Origin: Methylophilaceae bacterium | GTDB lineage: Bacteria; Pseudomonadota; Gammaproteobacteria; Burkholderiales; Methylophilaceae | Assembly (NCBI GenBank): GCA_028823485.1 | Contig: JAPKBG010000001.1 | Location: 118,536-182,535 of the forward strand | DNA length: 64,000 bases | Direction: 5' to 3' | Position numbers and translations under genes: made by a program | In this document: positions 28,995 through 37,960 of the stretch, one piece after another | How positions within the stretch are numbered: the first letter of the stretch is position 1 | Layout of the letters: every line of letters begins with the position of its first letter | The notes under the pieces: generated by a model | The model's database searches: none | What the model was told of the DNA's origin: nothing | The model's input: only the letters and a program-made list of their open reading frames with translations

Positions 28995-29870
28995 ATGTTG
29001 CAAGGCAGTATGGTGGCAATTGCTACCCCTATGTTTGAAGATGGCAGCTTAGATTTGGATGCATTACGCCAGTTGCTTGATTTTCATATTGAAGCAGGCA
29101 CTGACGGCATTGTCATTGCAGGTACAACAGGCGAATCGCCGACGGTCGATTTTGATGAACATTCTCTGCTGATTGAAACGGCAGTCAAACACGTCAATCA
29201 TCGCGCACCCGTCATTGCTGGAACGGGAGCGAACTCGACAAAAGAAGCGATTGCACTCACGACCAAAGCAAAAGAGTTTGGTGCGGATGCATGTTTATTA
29301 GTTGCGCCTTATTACAACAAGCCAACTCAAGAAGGTATGTTCCAACACTTTTCAGCCATTGCTTCGGCAGTGGATATACCGCAAATTTTATACAACGTCC
29401 CAGGCCGTACCGGTTCTGATATTAGCAATGATACGACGCTTAGATTAGCTGAGATTGATAATATTGTTGGTATTAAAGATGCAACTGGCAGTATAGAGCG
29501 AGGCACAGATTTAATCTTACGCGCACCAGATGACTTTGGTATCTATAGCGGTGATGATGGAACAGGTTTGGCCTTAATGTTACTAGGCGGCCATGGGGTA
29601 ATTTCAGTCACGGCTAATGTGGCACCAAAAAAAATGCATGCCATGTGTGTCGCTGCTAGAAAAGGTAAAGTCGCGGAAGCTTGTGGAATTAATGCACAAT
29701 TATTTAGCCTACATCAACAGTTGTTTGTTGAAGCAAATCCAATTCCAGTAAAATGGATATTGCAACAAATGGGACTTATTCAATCTGGCATCCGCTTGCC
29801 GATGGTCAACTGTTCTGCACAACACCACGATGGGTTACGTGCAGCAATGAAAACAGCAGGAGTTAATTAA
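28995..29870 (+). CDS. dapA: 4-hydroxy-tetrahydrodipicolinate synthase
   Basis: A 291-residue aldolase-class enzyme that condenses pyruvate and aspartate semialdehyde, the first committed step towards lysine and diaminopimelate for peptidoglycan. It shows the N-terminal GSMVAIATPMFEDGSLDL, GTTGESPTV, the catalytic Tyr in LYNVPGRTG and the Schiff-base Lys in VGIKDATGS (about residue 161). GDDGTGLALMLLGGHGVISV follows. The length is normal. It precedes bamC by 2 bp; dapA-bamC is a widespread proteobacterial pair. Confidence 0.97.
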   Translation: MLQGSMVAIATPMFEDGSLDLDALRQLLDFHIEAGTDGIVIAGTTGESPTVDFDEHSLLIETAVKHVNHRAPVIAGTGANSTKEAIALTTKAKEFGADACLLVAPYYNKPTQEGMFQHFSAIASAVDIPQILYNVPGRTGSDISNDTTLRLAEIDNIVGIKDATGSIERGTDLILRAPDDFGIYSGDDGTGLALMLLGGHGVISVTANVAPKKMHAMCVAARKGKVAEACGINAQLFSLHQQLFVEANPIPVKWILQQMGLIQSGIRLPMVNCSAQHHDGLRAAMKTAGVN

Positions 29871-29872
29871 GA

Positions 29873-31150
29873 ATGGTGAGATTAATGAAGAAAAATTTTT
29901 ATAGGAAAGCGATAGGCATTGTCCTGTCAACATTGCTTTTAAACGCATGTGGATTTTCAATTCCATTTATTGATAATTCATCTGACTATAAAAAAGGTGG
30001 CGTCAGTGCACGTCCTTTAGAAGTGCCACCTGATTTAACATCAGCTAACTCTAGTGATGCATACAACATTTCAGGGAGTACCAGTTACTCAAGTTATAGC
30101 GAAGCCCAAGAAGGGCAAGAGGTGGGTGTTGCAGAAGTGTTAAGCACACCCGATGGCGTGCGTATGGAGAAAGCGGGTGGTCAACGCTGGTTGGTTGTTG
30201 ATGCGCCTGCTGAGAAGGTGTGGCCTGTGGTGCGTGAATTTTGGCTAGATCAAGGTTTCGCAGTTCGAATTGAAGATGCACAGACTGGTGTGATAGAAAC
30301 TGAGTGGGTGCGTTCTGATGATATTGATGTGGAAGAAGATACCCGTGGCTATGGTGAGCGGTTTGATAAGTGGATGGATAAGCTTTCTGGCTTGGCGGAT
30401 AGACGTAAATTTCGCACACGTTTAGAACGTGGGGAGATAAAAACGACGACAGAGATTTATATGACGCACCGTACTGTCGCTAGCACACCTGATGATGGGA
30501 AAGAAAGAATTCAAACACAGCTGGGTGAAATTGACACAGGCTACCGTGCTGATAAAACCGATAAAACAATTAAGCTTGATGAGTATGAACGAGATTTAGA
30601 TGCTGAGTTATTACGCCGCTTAATGGTTAAGTTGGGTGTGGCAGAGGAGAAAGCAAAACAAATTGCCAATAGCCCTGTGAGAGAAAAACGGGCTGAAGTG
30701 GTCAAAAAGTCAGATCACAGTGTTACGCTTAAATTAAAAGATAGTTATGATCGCGGCTGGCGTCGTGTTGGTTTGGCACTGGACCGTATTGGGTTTGTGG
30801 TAGAGGACAAAAATCGTGCTGAAGGCGTATTCTATGTGCGATATGCCGATATTAATATTGATGATACTCCTAAAAAGAAAAAAGGTTTATTTGAAACATT
30901 AGCATTTTGGGATAATGGTGAAGAGGAAATAGAGAATAAATCCAAGTCTAAAGAAGAAGGTACTATCGTAGATAAGCTGAAGTTTTGGAAGGGCAAAGAT
31001 GAGAAAGCGGACCCATCTAAAAAGTACAGAATTAAAGTGTCTGCGATTGAAACTGGCACTAGGGTGAATATGGTTGATAGTGAAGGCGATACGGATGCCG
31101 GGGCGACGGCGAACCGCATTATTTCTTTATTATATGATCAATTGAAATAA
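29873..31150 (+). CDS. bamC: Outer membrane assembly lipoprotein BamC
   Basis: A 425-residue lipoprotein of the BAM complex that inserts beta-barrel proteins into the outer membrane. The signal sequence ends in the lipobox LLLNACGF. It is followed by a BamC-type N-terminal stretch with YKKGGVSARPLEVPPDL, then two helix-grip domains. The helix-grip motifs are RWLVVDAPAEKVWPVVREFW and GVIETEWV in the first domain, RGWRRVGLALDRIGFVVEDK in the second. A Lys/Glu-rich insertion (residues ~330-365) lengthens the second domain compared with E. coli. ATG 29873 has AGGAG 10 bp upstream; ATG 29885 (MKKNFYRK) is the alternative. It is co-transcribed with dapA and the following hydrolase gene. Confidence 0.9.
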   Translation: MVRLMKKNFYRKAIGIVLSTLLLNACGFSIPFIDNSSDYKKGGVSARPLEVPPDLTSANSSDAYNISGSTSYSSYSEAQEGQEVGVAEVLSTPDGVRMEKAGGQRWLVVDAPAEKVWPVVREFWLDQGFAVRIEDAQTGVIETEWVRSDDIDVEEDTRGYGERFDKWMDKLSGLADRRKFRTRLERGEIKTTTEIYMTHRTVASTPDDGKERIQTQLGEIDTGYRADKTDKTIKLDEYERDLDAELLRRLMVKLGVAEEKAKQIANSPVREKRAEVVKKSDHSVTLKLKDSYDRGWRRVGLALDRIGFVVEDKNRAEGVFYVRYADINIDDTPKKKKGLFETLAFWDNGEEEIENKSKSKEEGTIVDKLKFWKGKDEKADPSKKYRIKVSAIETGTRVNMVDSEGDTDAGATANRIISLLYDQLK

Positions 31151-31158
31151 CAAGACTG

Positions 31159-31929
31159 ATGCGATTTGCTTCGCTAGGCAGCGGTAGTGCTGGCAATAGC
31201 ATGGTGATAGAGCAAGCGTCTACGCGCTTGCTCTTAGATTGTGGTTTTAGTGTGAAAGAAACGCTGACACGCCTTGCCAATCTTGCATTAACGCCGGAGT
31301 CACTGACGGCTATTCTCGTGACGCATGAACATGATGATCATGCTAAAGGCGCCTTCAAGTTGGCAGAAAAATTTAATATTCCTGTTTGGTTGTCTCATGG
31401 TACGCGAGTCATGACAGAGCGATATCAACCAAAAGCTACTAAGCTGAAAATCAATGAAGTTGATATTCACACGACTTTCAGCATTGATGATGTAGAAGTC
31501 TCTCCTTACCCTGTGCCACATGATGCGCGTGAGCCATCACAATTCACGTTTAGTGACGGACAGCATAAGTTGGGCGTGTTAACTGATGTGGGGGGTGCTA
31601 CGCCACATATTGAAACCATGCTAAGTGGCTGCGATGCCTTGGTCTTAGAGTGCAATCATGATGTGACCATGCTACAACAAGGCCCTTATCATCATGCATT
31701 GAAAAAGCGAGTAAGTGGCCATCTAGGCCATCTAGATAATGCGAGCTCTGCAAGCCTATTAGCGCGACTGGATAATACAAAATTAAAGCATATTGTCGCG
31801 GCGCATTTAAGTGCTAAAAATAACACGCAAGCGCTGGCTAAACAAGCATTAAGTGAAGTGCTAAATTGTGATACTGACTGGGTGGGTGTCGCCACTCAAA
31901 CAAGTGGTTTTAATTGGCGTTCTCTTTAA
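31159..31929 (+). CDS. Metallo-beta-lactamase-fold hydrolase (YycJ/WalJ-like)
   Basis: A 256-residue MBL-fold hydrolase. Signature stretches are FASLGSGSAGNSMVIE, LLLDCGFSVKE, the metal-binding LVTHEHDDHAKGA (H-x-H-x-D-H), VSPYPVPHDA, LTDVGGATPH, LECNHD and GHLGHLDN. The order of metal ligands is complete, so it is probably active. Relatives include YycJ/WalJ exonuclease-like proteins, some of which act on DNA ends; the substrate here is unknown. It lies 8 bp after bamC and ends at a strong terminator, so it closes the dapA-bamC unit. Confidence 0.87.
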   Translation: MRFASLGSGSAGNSMVIEQASTRLLLDCGFSVKETLTRLANLALTPESLTAILVTHEHDDHAKGAFKLAEKFNIPVWLSHGTRVMTERYQPKATKLKINEVDIHTTFSIDDVEVSPYPVPHDAREPSQFTFSDGQHKLGVLTDVGGATPHIETMLSGCDALVLECNHDVTMLQQGPYHHALKKRVSGHLGHLDNASSASLLARLDNTKLKHIVAAHLSAKNNTQALAKQALSEVLNCDTDWVGVATQTSGFNWRSL

Positions 31930-31962
31930 TACATTAGTAAAGCTTAAAGCTGAGCTGATAAA

Positions 31963-31991
31963 AAAAGCCGACGAATACGTCGGCTTTTAAT
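31963..31991 (+). terminator. Terminator after the dapA-bamC-MBL unit
   Basis: AAAAGCCGACG pairs with CGTCGGCTTTT around an AATA loop, an 11-bp stem with flanking A and T runs. It may also serve the short gene on the opposite strand. Confidence 0.9.
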
Positions 31992-32018
31992 TGTATGCTA
32001 CCCAGTGACTTGGCTTGA

Positions 32019-32150
32019 TTACTCCGCTGGTGCAGCTTCTGTATCAGCCTCTTGAACAGTTTCAGTCACTTGTTCTGTTGCTTCTTCTGCTGCAGCTCAC
32101 ATTTCTTCAGGGATTGCAATTAAAGCGGCTAAAAGAGCAGAACGTATCAT
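32019..32150 (-). pseudogene. Small Ala/Glu-rich secreted protein with in-frame TGA
   Basis: A 43-codon frame beginning MIRSALLAALIAIPEEM, then TGA (32097-32099), then AAAEEATEQVTETVQEADTE and a TAA end. The first part resembles a shortened signal peptide and the rest is an acidic, repetitive Ala/Glu/Thr tail. The lipid/signal part lacks a clear cleavage site, which also suggests damage. No family is recognised. Selenocysteine insertion is unlikely because the TGA sits in low-complexity sequence. Calling it a decayed small gene is a judgement; it may never have been coding. Confidence 0.5.
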
Positions 32151-32302
32151 TTTATAATCCTTCAAAAAAATATTAAGTTTGGTAATGTTGTCGTCATGTA
32201 ATATTACACATGTCAATTTGCGCCACTCGAATCTAATTAATGAAGAGAATGTAAATATTTTTTGATATTTGTTGTAAGGGATTTGTTACAAAAAATAAGG
32301 GC

Positions 32303-33112
32303 TTAATCGACTCTAATCATCAGATTGCTACTTTGCGATAAACTACTGCTTCGAGGCCCAAAAATTCGACGGCTCACATCGCCATGATTCTGCATGGAGC
32401 CACCAATATCCACCCATTCACCAAGAGAAACGTGGAGTACTAAAGAGAGTTCTTCAAAGTCAATATAGCCTTAGCTATTCAGGCTGGCTATACGTGGCGT
32501 CACTTCTAATTCAACTTGATTGCCAATCGTACGCGGTCTGACGGCAAAACCAGTACTCACTTCCAGCCAATCGGTTATACGGTCAACTTGAATGTAACGC
32601 CTAGTCATGGTGACCGATTCTTGGGTAAAAGGAAAAATTTTACCACACGGGTAAAGGCACGTTCACCATCGAGCACATTGAGAAGCTGACTGCTACTGTT
32701 ATTTTGGCTGCTGTGCTGGCGTTCAAATTCGACGTTGGCAGTATTCGCAGTTGTTTGCCTATCATTTGAAATTGTCACGTTACCTATTTTCATCTTGCCA
32801 TTGGCTTCTGTACGATTGAATTGTTTTGACTGTTACTGCTTGTGTTGATGGTAATTCTACGATTGACTCTCGCCACATCAAATGCAGTATGATCATCTCG
32901 ATATCGCGCATGCGGCCAGGCGCCACACGTAAAATCAATTGATTTCGCATGCCAGTCTCCGTGCCATCGATGCCAACGATGGGGATGATTGTGTGGAGTA
33001 AATCATCAGCAAAGCAATGCTGTAAGTAATCACTTGAAGCGCCGTTTCTGCTGGAGCAGAAAAGCTTAGTGACATTAGGCAGATAAAAAAGAAGCTTTTA
33101 ATATAACGCATT
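32303..33112 (-). pseudogene. NolW-like short secretin-family protein, multiply frameshifted
   Basis: Reading in pieces recovers a protein related to the NolW/short-domain part of type II/III secretins. It has a signal peptide (MRYIKSFFFICLMSLSFSAPA), DDLLHTIIPIVGIDGTETGM, RNQLILRVAPGRMRDIE, ARVNRRITI, VEFERQHSSQ, LNVLDGERAF, FAVRPRTIGNQVELEVTPRI and LGEWVDIGGSMQNHGDVSRR. At least four frame changes and one in-frame TAA (32471-32473) break it. The gene starts 3 bp before the end of the neighbouring DUF7931-like remnant, so both were one unit. Intact relatives are short and lack the outer membrane pore domain, so their role is uncertain. Confidence 0.75.
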
Positions 33113-33114
33113 AT

Positions 33115-33594
33115 TAAAGCCCTAGCTTTGTAGCAGAAATGGTGCGTGTTGTTTCTAGTAATAACTCATCAAAACGTTCTACTAAGCTAGCAGTTCTTTC
33201 CACATCATTTAGTGCATATTTGCACCGTGCTTGATCGATATGGAATCTACTAATGTAAGCCTTGTCATCAGCCAGGATAATCAGTCTTTTGCTATTTTTG
33301 CATGATCGTTGGTTTGATAAACAACCATCTTATGAGAGATCGTTGACAGTAGTTAAAATAATCGCGGGCACGCGGCGGTAAAAAGTCGGTATGGTGCAAG
33401 ATGATGGTGAGTTTAGTAAGGCCACTTTTATTTAAAAATGCGGTTAGTAAATCAAAACGTTTAATACTGGCAAAATCACCAACCGAACAGTCTTGGTCAA
33501 AAAGTAATAACTGCTCTTGCGTCTCTGTAATCACGACATCTATCGCCGTAGCACCTAATAGGACAGTATTCTGTGGTAATTCAAGTTCCTTCAT
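33115..33594 (-). pseudogene. DUF7931-like conserved protein, two frameshifts
   Basis: The intact 5' part (MKELELPQNTVLLGATAIDV, LLLFDQDCSVGDFA, LTAFLNKSGLTKLTIILHHT) continues in other frames as SHKMVVYQTNDHAKIAKD, then ILADDKAYISRFHIDQARCK and ERFDELLLETTRTISATKLG. A TCTCTC stretch near the first break looks like a two-base slippage. The pattern matches a conserved betaproteobacterial protein with a phospholipase-D-like layout, encoded beside NolW-like genes. No function is known. It follows the cupin gene by 33 bp on the same strand. Confidence 0.7.
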
Positions 33595-33627
33595 GATTCA
33601 CTCACCTAATCTATCTCATCAACGCGC

Positions 33628-34776
33628 CTACTGAATTGTAATATAGCCTGCTAATAATGCGGTATGAAAGGTTTTCGCTAACATAAGTCTTTGCGTGTCA
33701 TGTAAAACCTGCGTGTTTAAAGTGCGTGTATCTGCTAATTCGCGAACAGGTGATTCTATATCCTCTGGAACGAGTAAAGGTTCGCCATTGATGTAAAAAT
33801 GGCTGCCATAAAAGAGTAATTGAGATTTCAAATCCAGGAATAAAATGTGTTTAGCCAGTAGTTGAGCAAAATCATCAATAGACACCTCTCCAGCAGCTTC
33901 AGTACTGATAGGCTCAAAAAACACATCTGGTCTTGGCTCTGTCAGTGAACGGCCTAAAAAGTCGCGTACGGTGTTTTTATCCCATGTGATTTTTTGTAAC
34001 ATGGCCCCCACTTTTGCAATCATGACATCGCTGATTTCGGCAGGGTGTTGCTGACAACGTAAATCAGCGTCCTCATACAAGCCATCTGTTTGAATAGTAT
34101 CTTGCAGGTGCTCCAAAAAGGCTTCAATAACCTCTTGCTTTTTTGGCACTCTAAAGCCAATAGAGTAAGTCATGCAATCATCATCTTCTGATACGCCATG
34201 ATGGGCAATGTTTGGAGGTAAATAAAGCATGTCACCAGCCTCTAGCACCCACTCTTGTTCCGCTTTAAAATTTTCTAGAATGCGTAATGGCAGACCATCT
34301 ATTAATGTTAAATCAGTATGTGCATTAATCTTCCAGCGTCTTTTTCCACTACCTTGCAATAAAAATACATCGTATGAATCTATATGTGGTCCAACAGAGC
34401 CGCCAGTGATAGCGTAACTTACCATAAGGTCGTCTAAACGCGCATGTGGGATAAAGTTAAACTGGCTGAGGAGTTCGGCTGCTTCAGGCAGGTGATGGTT
34501 GACGGCTTGTACTAATAGCGTCCAATCTTTTTCAGGCAGGGCAGTGAGTGACAATTCATCAAATGGGCCGTGTGTTAAGTGCCAATTGTCATCAATTTTC
34601 TTCACAATTCTAGATTGCACGTCCTCTTCGCAGGCGAGCCCAGCTAGTTCATTAGGTGTTAAAAAGCCTTTGAAGTTCGGTACTGCTTGGCGAATCAATA
34701 ATGGCTTTTTTTGCCAATATTCTGTCAAAAATACTTCAGGCGTTAGTTCGTTCAATAGGGTTAATGGCGTGTTCAT
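33628..34776 (-). CDS. JmjC/cupin ribosomal-oxygenase-like protein
   Basis: A 382-residue 2-oxoglutarate/Fe(II) oxygenase of the JmjC-cupin (cupin_4, YcfD/RoxA) family. Landmarks are FLTEYWQKKPLLIRQAVPNF at the N-terminus, then YAITGGSVGPHIDSYDVFLL with the H-x-D metal ligands, and GSGKRRWKI. The distal His is in LPPNIAHHGVSEDDDCMTYS. A dimerisation/winged-helix C-terminal part completes the family length. E. coli YcfD hydroxylates an Arg of ribosomal protein L16 (uL16); the same role is likely here but inferred. Two decayed genes follow on the same strand, and the divergent molybdopterin enzyme lies upstream. Confidence 0.88.
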   Translation of the reverse strand: MNTPLTLLNELTPEVFLTEYWQKKPLLIRQAVPNFKGFLTPNELAGLACEEDVQSRIVKKIDDNWHLTHGPFDELSLTALPEKDWTLLVQAVNHHLPEAAELLSQFNFIPHARLDDLMVSYAITGGSVGPHIDSYDVFLLQGSGKRRWKINAHTDLTLIDGLPLRILENFKAEQEWVLEAGDMLYLPPNIAHHGVSEDDDCMTYSIGFRVPKKQEVIEAFLEHLQDTIQTDGLYEDADLRCQQHPAEISDVMIAKVGAMLQKITWDKNTVRDFLGRSLTEPRPDVFFEPISTEAAGEVSIDDFAQLLAKHILFLDLKSQLLFYGSHFYINGEPLLVPEDIESPVRELADTRTLNTQVLHDTQRLMLAKTFHTALLAGYITIQ

Positions 34777-34898
34777 GTCGATATTCTAGTCTTGTTTGAA
34801 CGGCAATGAAAATAATTGCAAGAATAGACAGGCTGGTCTATAGTGATATTTACAAAATATTAACAAATTTCATCTGATCTTTTGAGGAGAAGCGACAC

Positions 34899-37031
34899 AT
34901 GAATAAGCCTGTTGATTTAGACATCAAAATTCACCATGGTGGATGTCCGCACGATTGTCCTGACACTTGTAGCATGGAGTACCATGTGCAACATGGCAAG
35001 TTACTCAAAGTCACAGGTAATAAAAAACACCCGATGACGCGCGGCGGCTTATGCGTCAAACTCAAAGATTACGAAAAACGTCATTATCATCCAGATCGTC
35101 TGCTGTACCCAATGAAGCGCGTAGGTCCTAAAGGGACTAAGCAGTTTGAACGCATCAGCTGGGATGAAGCACTGACAACGATTACCGATAAATGGAAAAC
35201 CATTATTGATGAAGATGGCTCACAAGCCATTATGCCGAACAGCTATTTAGGTAACCAAGGCTTAGTACATGGCTTAAATGGTGGCGATGCTTTCTTCGCG
35301 CGCATGGGCGCAACCGTGACTGAGCGCACCTTCTGTGGTGAAGGCTCATGTACAGCATGGCTGTTAACCGTTGGTCCAACAGCTGGCTTAGAACCTGAAA
35401 GCTTTAAGCATGCTAAATACATTGTGGTGTGGGCATGTAACTCAGTGAGCACTAACTTACATCATTGGCACATCATTCATGAAGCACAAAAGACTGGCGT
35501 CAAAGTCGTTGTGATTGACTCTTACGCCTCTAAAACTGCAAAAGCAGCAGACTGGCACCTCGCGCCTAAGCCGGGTACCGATGGTGCATTAGCCATGGCT
35601 ATGATGCATGTGATTATCGACGAAGGCTTACAAGATCAAGATTACATTGATAACTACACAGAAGGTTATGCTGAACTCGCCGCGCGAGCCAAAACACGTA
35701 CGCCAGAATGGGCTGAAGAAATCACAGGCATCCCAGCTGATGATATCAGAAAATTCGCGCGTGAATATGCAACGACACAACCATCGGCGATTCGCCTAGG
35801 TGTAGCGTTAGAAAGAAACTACGGCGGTAGCCAAGCGATTCGTGCAGTCACTTGCTTGCCAGCACTCACAGGTGCATGGCGTCATGTTGGCGGCGGCGCA
35901 TTACAGTTTCCTGTATGGGAACACCCATACAAGTATGATGTGATCTGCCGTCCAGACCTCATTCCAGAAGGTACGCAAGTGGTGAATAACTTGCAATTTG
36001 GCCGCGCATTACTGGGTGAGTTAGACCTTAAAACACCGATTAAATCAGTGATGGTTTGGAATACCAACCCACTGACACAAGCGCCAGAGACAGACAAAAT
36101 TGCCAAAGGCTTAGAACGTGAAGATTTATTCACCGTCGTGGCAGACCACTTTATCTCAGACACAGCGGCCTATGCCGATATTGTCTTGCCAGCCGCGATG
36201 GGTGCCGAGATGGAAGACATGGTGCTGTCATGGGGCCATCTATACCTCACCTACAATGAACAATGTATTGATGCACCAGGTGATGCCATCTCTAACCGAG
36301 AGATATTTAGACGTCTAGCTGCGTGCATGGGTTATGACGATGAGAACTTGAAATGGAGTGATAGCGAGTGCTTAGAAAACTTTGTCGACTGGGATGCAAC
36401 CACCTGCGAAGGCGTTGACTTAGATTACCTACGTGAACATGGCTATGCGCGCTTAAAAGACTTTGGTGATATGGATACGCGTGCCCGTCATGCAGAAGGT
36501 AACTTCCCAACACCGAATGGCAAATGCAACTTTATGGTGGAAGGCGCTAAAAACTTTGTCGCAGGCCCGTTCCGTCAAATGTATGAAGGTTTTCAACCAG
36601 GACAAGACTTGGATTCATTGCCAGACTATCTAGAGTCACGTGAATCAGCGGACACTAACCCTGAGCTAGCGGCTAAATACCCACTCAGCATTATTTCACC
36701 TAAGAGCCACGCATTCTTAAACTCTTGCTATGCCAATATGGATAGTCAGCAAAAAGCACAAGGCGAGCAGTTTGTGATGATGAATGCAGCCGATGCGGAT
36801 GCGCGTGGTATTAAGCATGATGCGACAGTAAAAGTGTTTAATGGTCGTGGTGCGTTTGAAGGTAAAGCGATTATTACGGATGATGTGAATGCTGGGATTA
36901 TTGTGGCTTCACTGGGTTATTGGAGACAGTTGAATAAAGGGACTGTTAACTCAATTAGTTTGGCTGAGTTTGGGGATATGGGGAATTCGGCTAGCTTTAG
37001 TGATAATTTGGTTGAGGTTGAATTGGGGTAG
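34899..37031 (+). CDS. Molybdopterin oxidoreductase of the DMSO-reductase family
   Basis: A 710-residue molybdo- or tungsto-enzyme. An N-terminal [4Fe-4S] site (HGGCPHDCPDTC, closing Cys in GGLCVKLKDYE) is followed by RTFCGEGSCTAWLLTVGPTA, which should supply the metal ligand. VVWACNSVSTNLHHWHII, MVWNTNPLTQAPETDKI, DTAAYADIVLPAAMGAEMED and a C-terminal molybdopterin dinucleotide domain (KSHAFLNSCYANMD, VKVFNGRGAF) complete it. It lacks a twin-Arg signal, so it is cytoplasmic. The substrate is not determined; formate dehydrogenase-like and polysulphide/thiosulphate-type enzymes are both in the family. The start has GAGGAG upstream. It has no obvious partner subunit and is followed by a broken membrane gene. 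Confidence 0.85.
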   Translation: MNKPVDLDIKIHHGGCPHDCPDTCSMEYHVQHGKLLKVTGNKKHPMTRGGLCVKLKDYEKRHYHPDRLLYPMKRVGPKGTKQFERISWDEALTTITDKWKTIIDEDGSQAIMPNSYLGNQGLVHGLNGGDAFFARMGATVTERTFCGEGSCTAWLLTVGPTAGLEPESFKHAKYIVVWACNSVSTNLHHWHIIHEAQKTGVKVVVIDSYASKTAKAADWHLAPKPGTDGALAMAMMHVIIDEGLQDQDYIDNYTEGYAELAARAKTRTPEWAEEITGIPADDIRKFAREYATTQPSAIRLGVALERNYGGSQAIRAVTCLPALTGAWRHVGGGALQFPVWEHPYKYDVICRPDLIPEGTQVVNNLQFGRALLGELDLKTPIKSVMVWNTNPLTQAPETDKIAKGLEREDLFTVVADHFISDTAAYADIVLPAAMGAEMEDMVLSWGHLYLTYNEQCIDAPGDAISNREIFRRLAACMGYDDENLKWSDSECLENFVDWDATTCEGVDLDYLREHGYARLKDFGDMDTRARHAEGNFPTPNGKCNFMVEGAKNFVAGPFRQMYEGFQPGQDLDSLPDYLESRESADTNPELAAKYPLSIISPKSHAFLNSCYANMDSQQKAQGEQFVMMNAADADARGIKHDATVKVFNGRGAFEGKAIITDDVNAGIIVASLGYWRQLNKGTVNSISLAEFGDMGNSASFSDNLVEVELG

Positions 37032-37033
37032 GC

Positions 37034-37459
37034 ATGGCAACAAGAGATGCTGATAATAGTGCGCAAATAAATAGCACACATGAGCTACAGCATAGAGAGC
37101 AATTGTTTTCTACACGCCAGTACGCGTATGACATAGTACAGAGGCTTACCTAATTTATCGTTTCTGCAGAACTAGTTACGTGTGGATATATATTGCTTAA
37201 TGCAGATAGTTTAGTCGCGGTTAAAAATATAAATTATCTTTTTTTATCATGTGGACTTGCTGCAATGATGGGGCTTTTATGGAGATTCTTCTACAACAGA
37301 ACCTATTATAACAATGCTCATGGGGTTGATGATTCTTGGCATAAAACATCTAAACAACTGCAGATTATCGTTTATTACATCTATGTCCTTTTAACGTTAT
37401 TGACTTTTTATTGGCTTTTAATTACAGGCTACTTGTATTTAACAAGCCTTATTGTATAA
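37034..37459 (+). pseudogene. Two-helix membrane protein with in-frame TAA
   Basis: One frame from ATG 37034 encodes MATRDADNSAQINSTHELQH, EQLFSTRQYAYDIVQRLT, a TAA stop (37151-37153), then FIVSAELVTCGYILLNADSL and two or three hydrophobic helices (INYLFLSCGLAAMMGLLW; QIIVYYIYVLLTLLTFYWL). It starts 2 bp after the molybdopterin enzyme. Only one lesion is visible. No family is recognised. The TAA splits the protein before its first membrane helix, so a useful product is unlikely unless translation restarts. Confidence 0.6.
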
Positions 37460-37553
37460 GGTTTGAGCTAGTCGCTTTTCGCGCGACGGCGACCCTATTT
37501 CTTTTGCTTGTCCAAAAGAAGTAGGGGAAAGAAAACGACACCTTACACCGCAA

Positions 37554-37607
37554 CCGCAAGGGTCGTTCCCAAACTCGCTAGGCGCTAAAGCGCTAAGTCG
37601 GTTGAAA
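37554..37607 (+). repeat. Stem-loop module, copy 1
   Basis: First of three related ~54-bp units. Shared features are CCG-AA-GG, CCAA near the middle, CTAAAGC and AAGTCG-TTGA. The core GCGC-TAAA-GCGC can fold with a TAAA loop. Confidence 0.65.
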
Positions 37608-37653
37608 GGTCCTTCAGCTAACCTGCGCTACTCAGCAATCAAGGCGTCTGTAC

Positions 37654-37707
37654 CCGTAAAGGACATCACCAATCTCGCTTGATGCTAAAGCATCAAGTCG
37701 ATTGAGA
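37654..37707 (+). repeat. Stem-loop module, copy 2
   Basis: Second unit, 100 bp after the first. Its core TTGATGC-TAAA-GCATCAA is a perfect 7-bp stem. Arms differ from copy 1, but pairing and the TAAA loop are kept. Confidence 0.65.
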
Positions 37708-37884
37708 CGGAACTCGCCCTAACAGAACACACAAAACGTGGCCTGTCGCGGTGCTCGGACAGGTCCTCGACAAAACCTCCTTGTTCACTTCCGTTACTCA
37801 GCGAGGCGTTAAAGGGACGGAACACCATCTTAATTTGAGTGATTGCAGCACTTAACTCAGAAAAAACCTACCTACTATCACCAC

Positions 37885-37960
37885 CGTCATTCCCATGAAA
37901 ATGGGAAGCCACTTTGAACTTAAAAGTGCAACATGGATTCCCGCTTTCGCGAGAATGACG
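37885..37960. repeat. 76-bp palindromic MITE-like element
   Basis: Terminal inverted repeats CGTCATTC/GAATGACG enclose internal hairpins (CCCATGAAAATGGG; CCGCTTTCGCGAG). The ATTCCC...ATTCCCGC layout resembles the small dispersed repeats common in beta- and gammaproteobacterial genomes. It cannot encode a protein and would need a transposase in trans if mobile. Confidence 0.65.

Noticed and set aside
32097..32099. Selenocysteine TGA in the small ORF
   Set aside because: The context is low-complexity Ala/Glu sequence without redox-motif neighbours or an evident SECIS hairpin.
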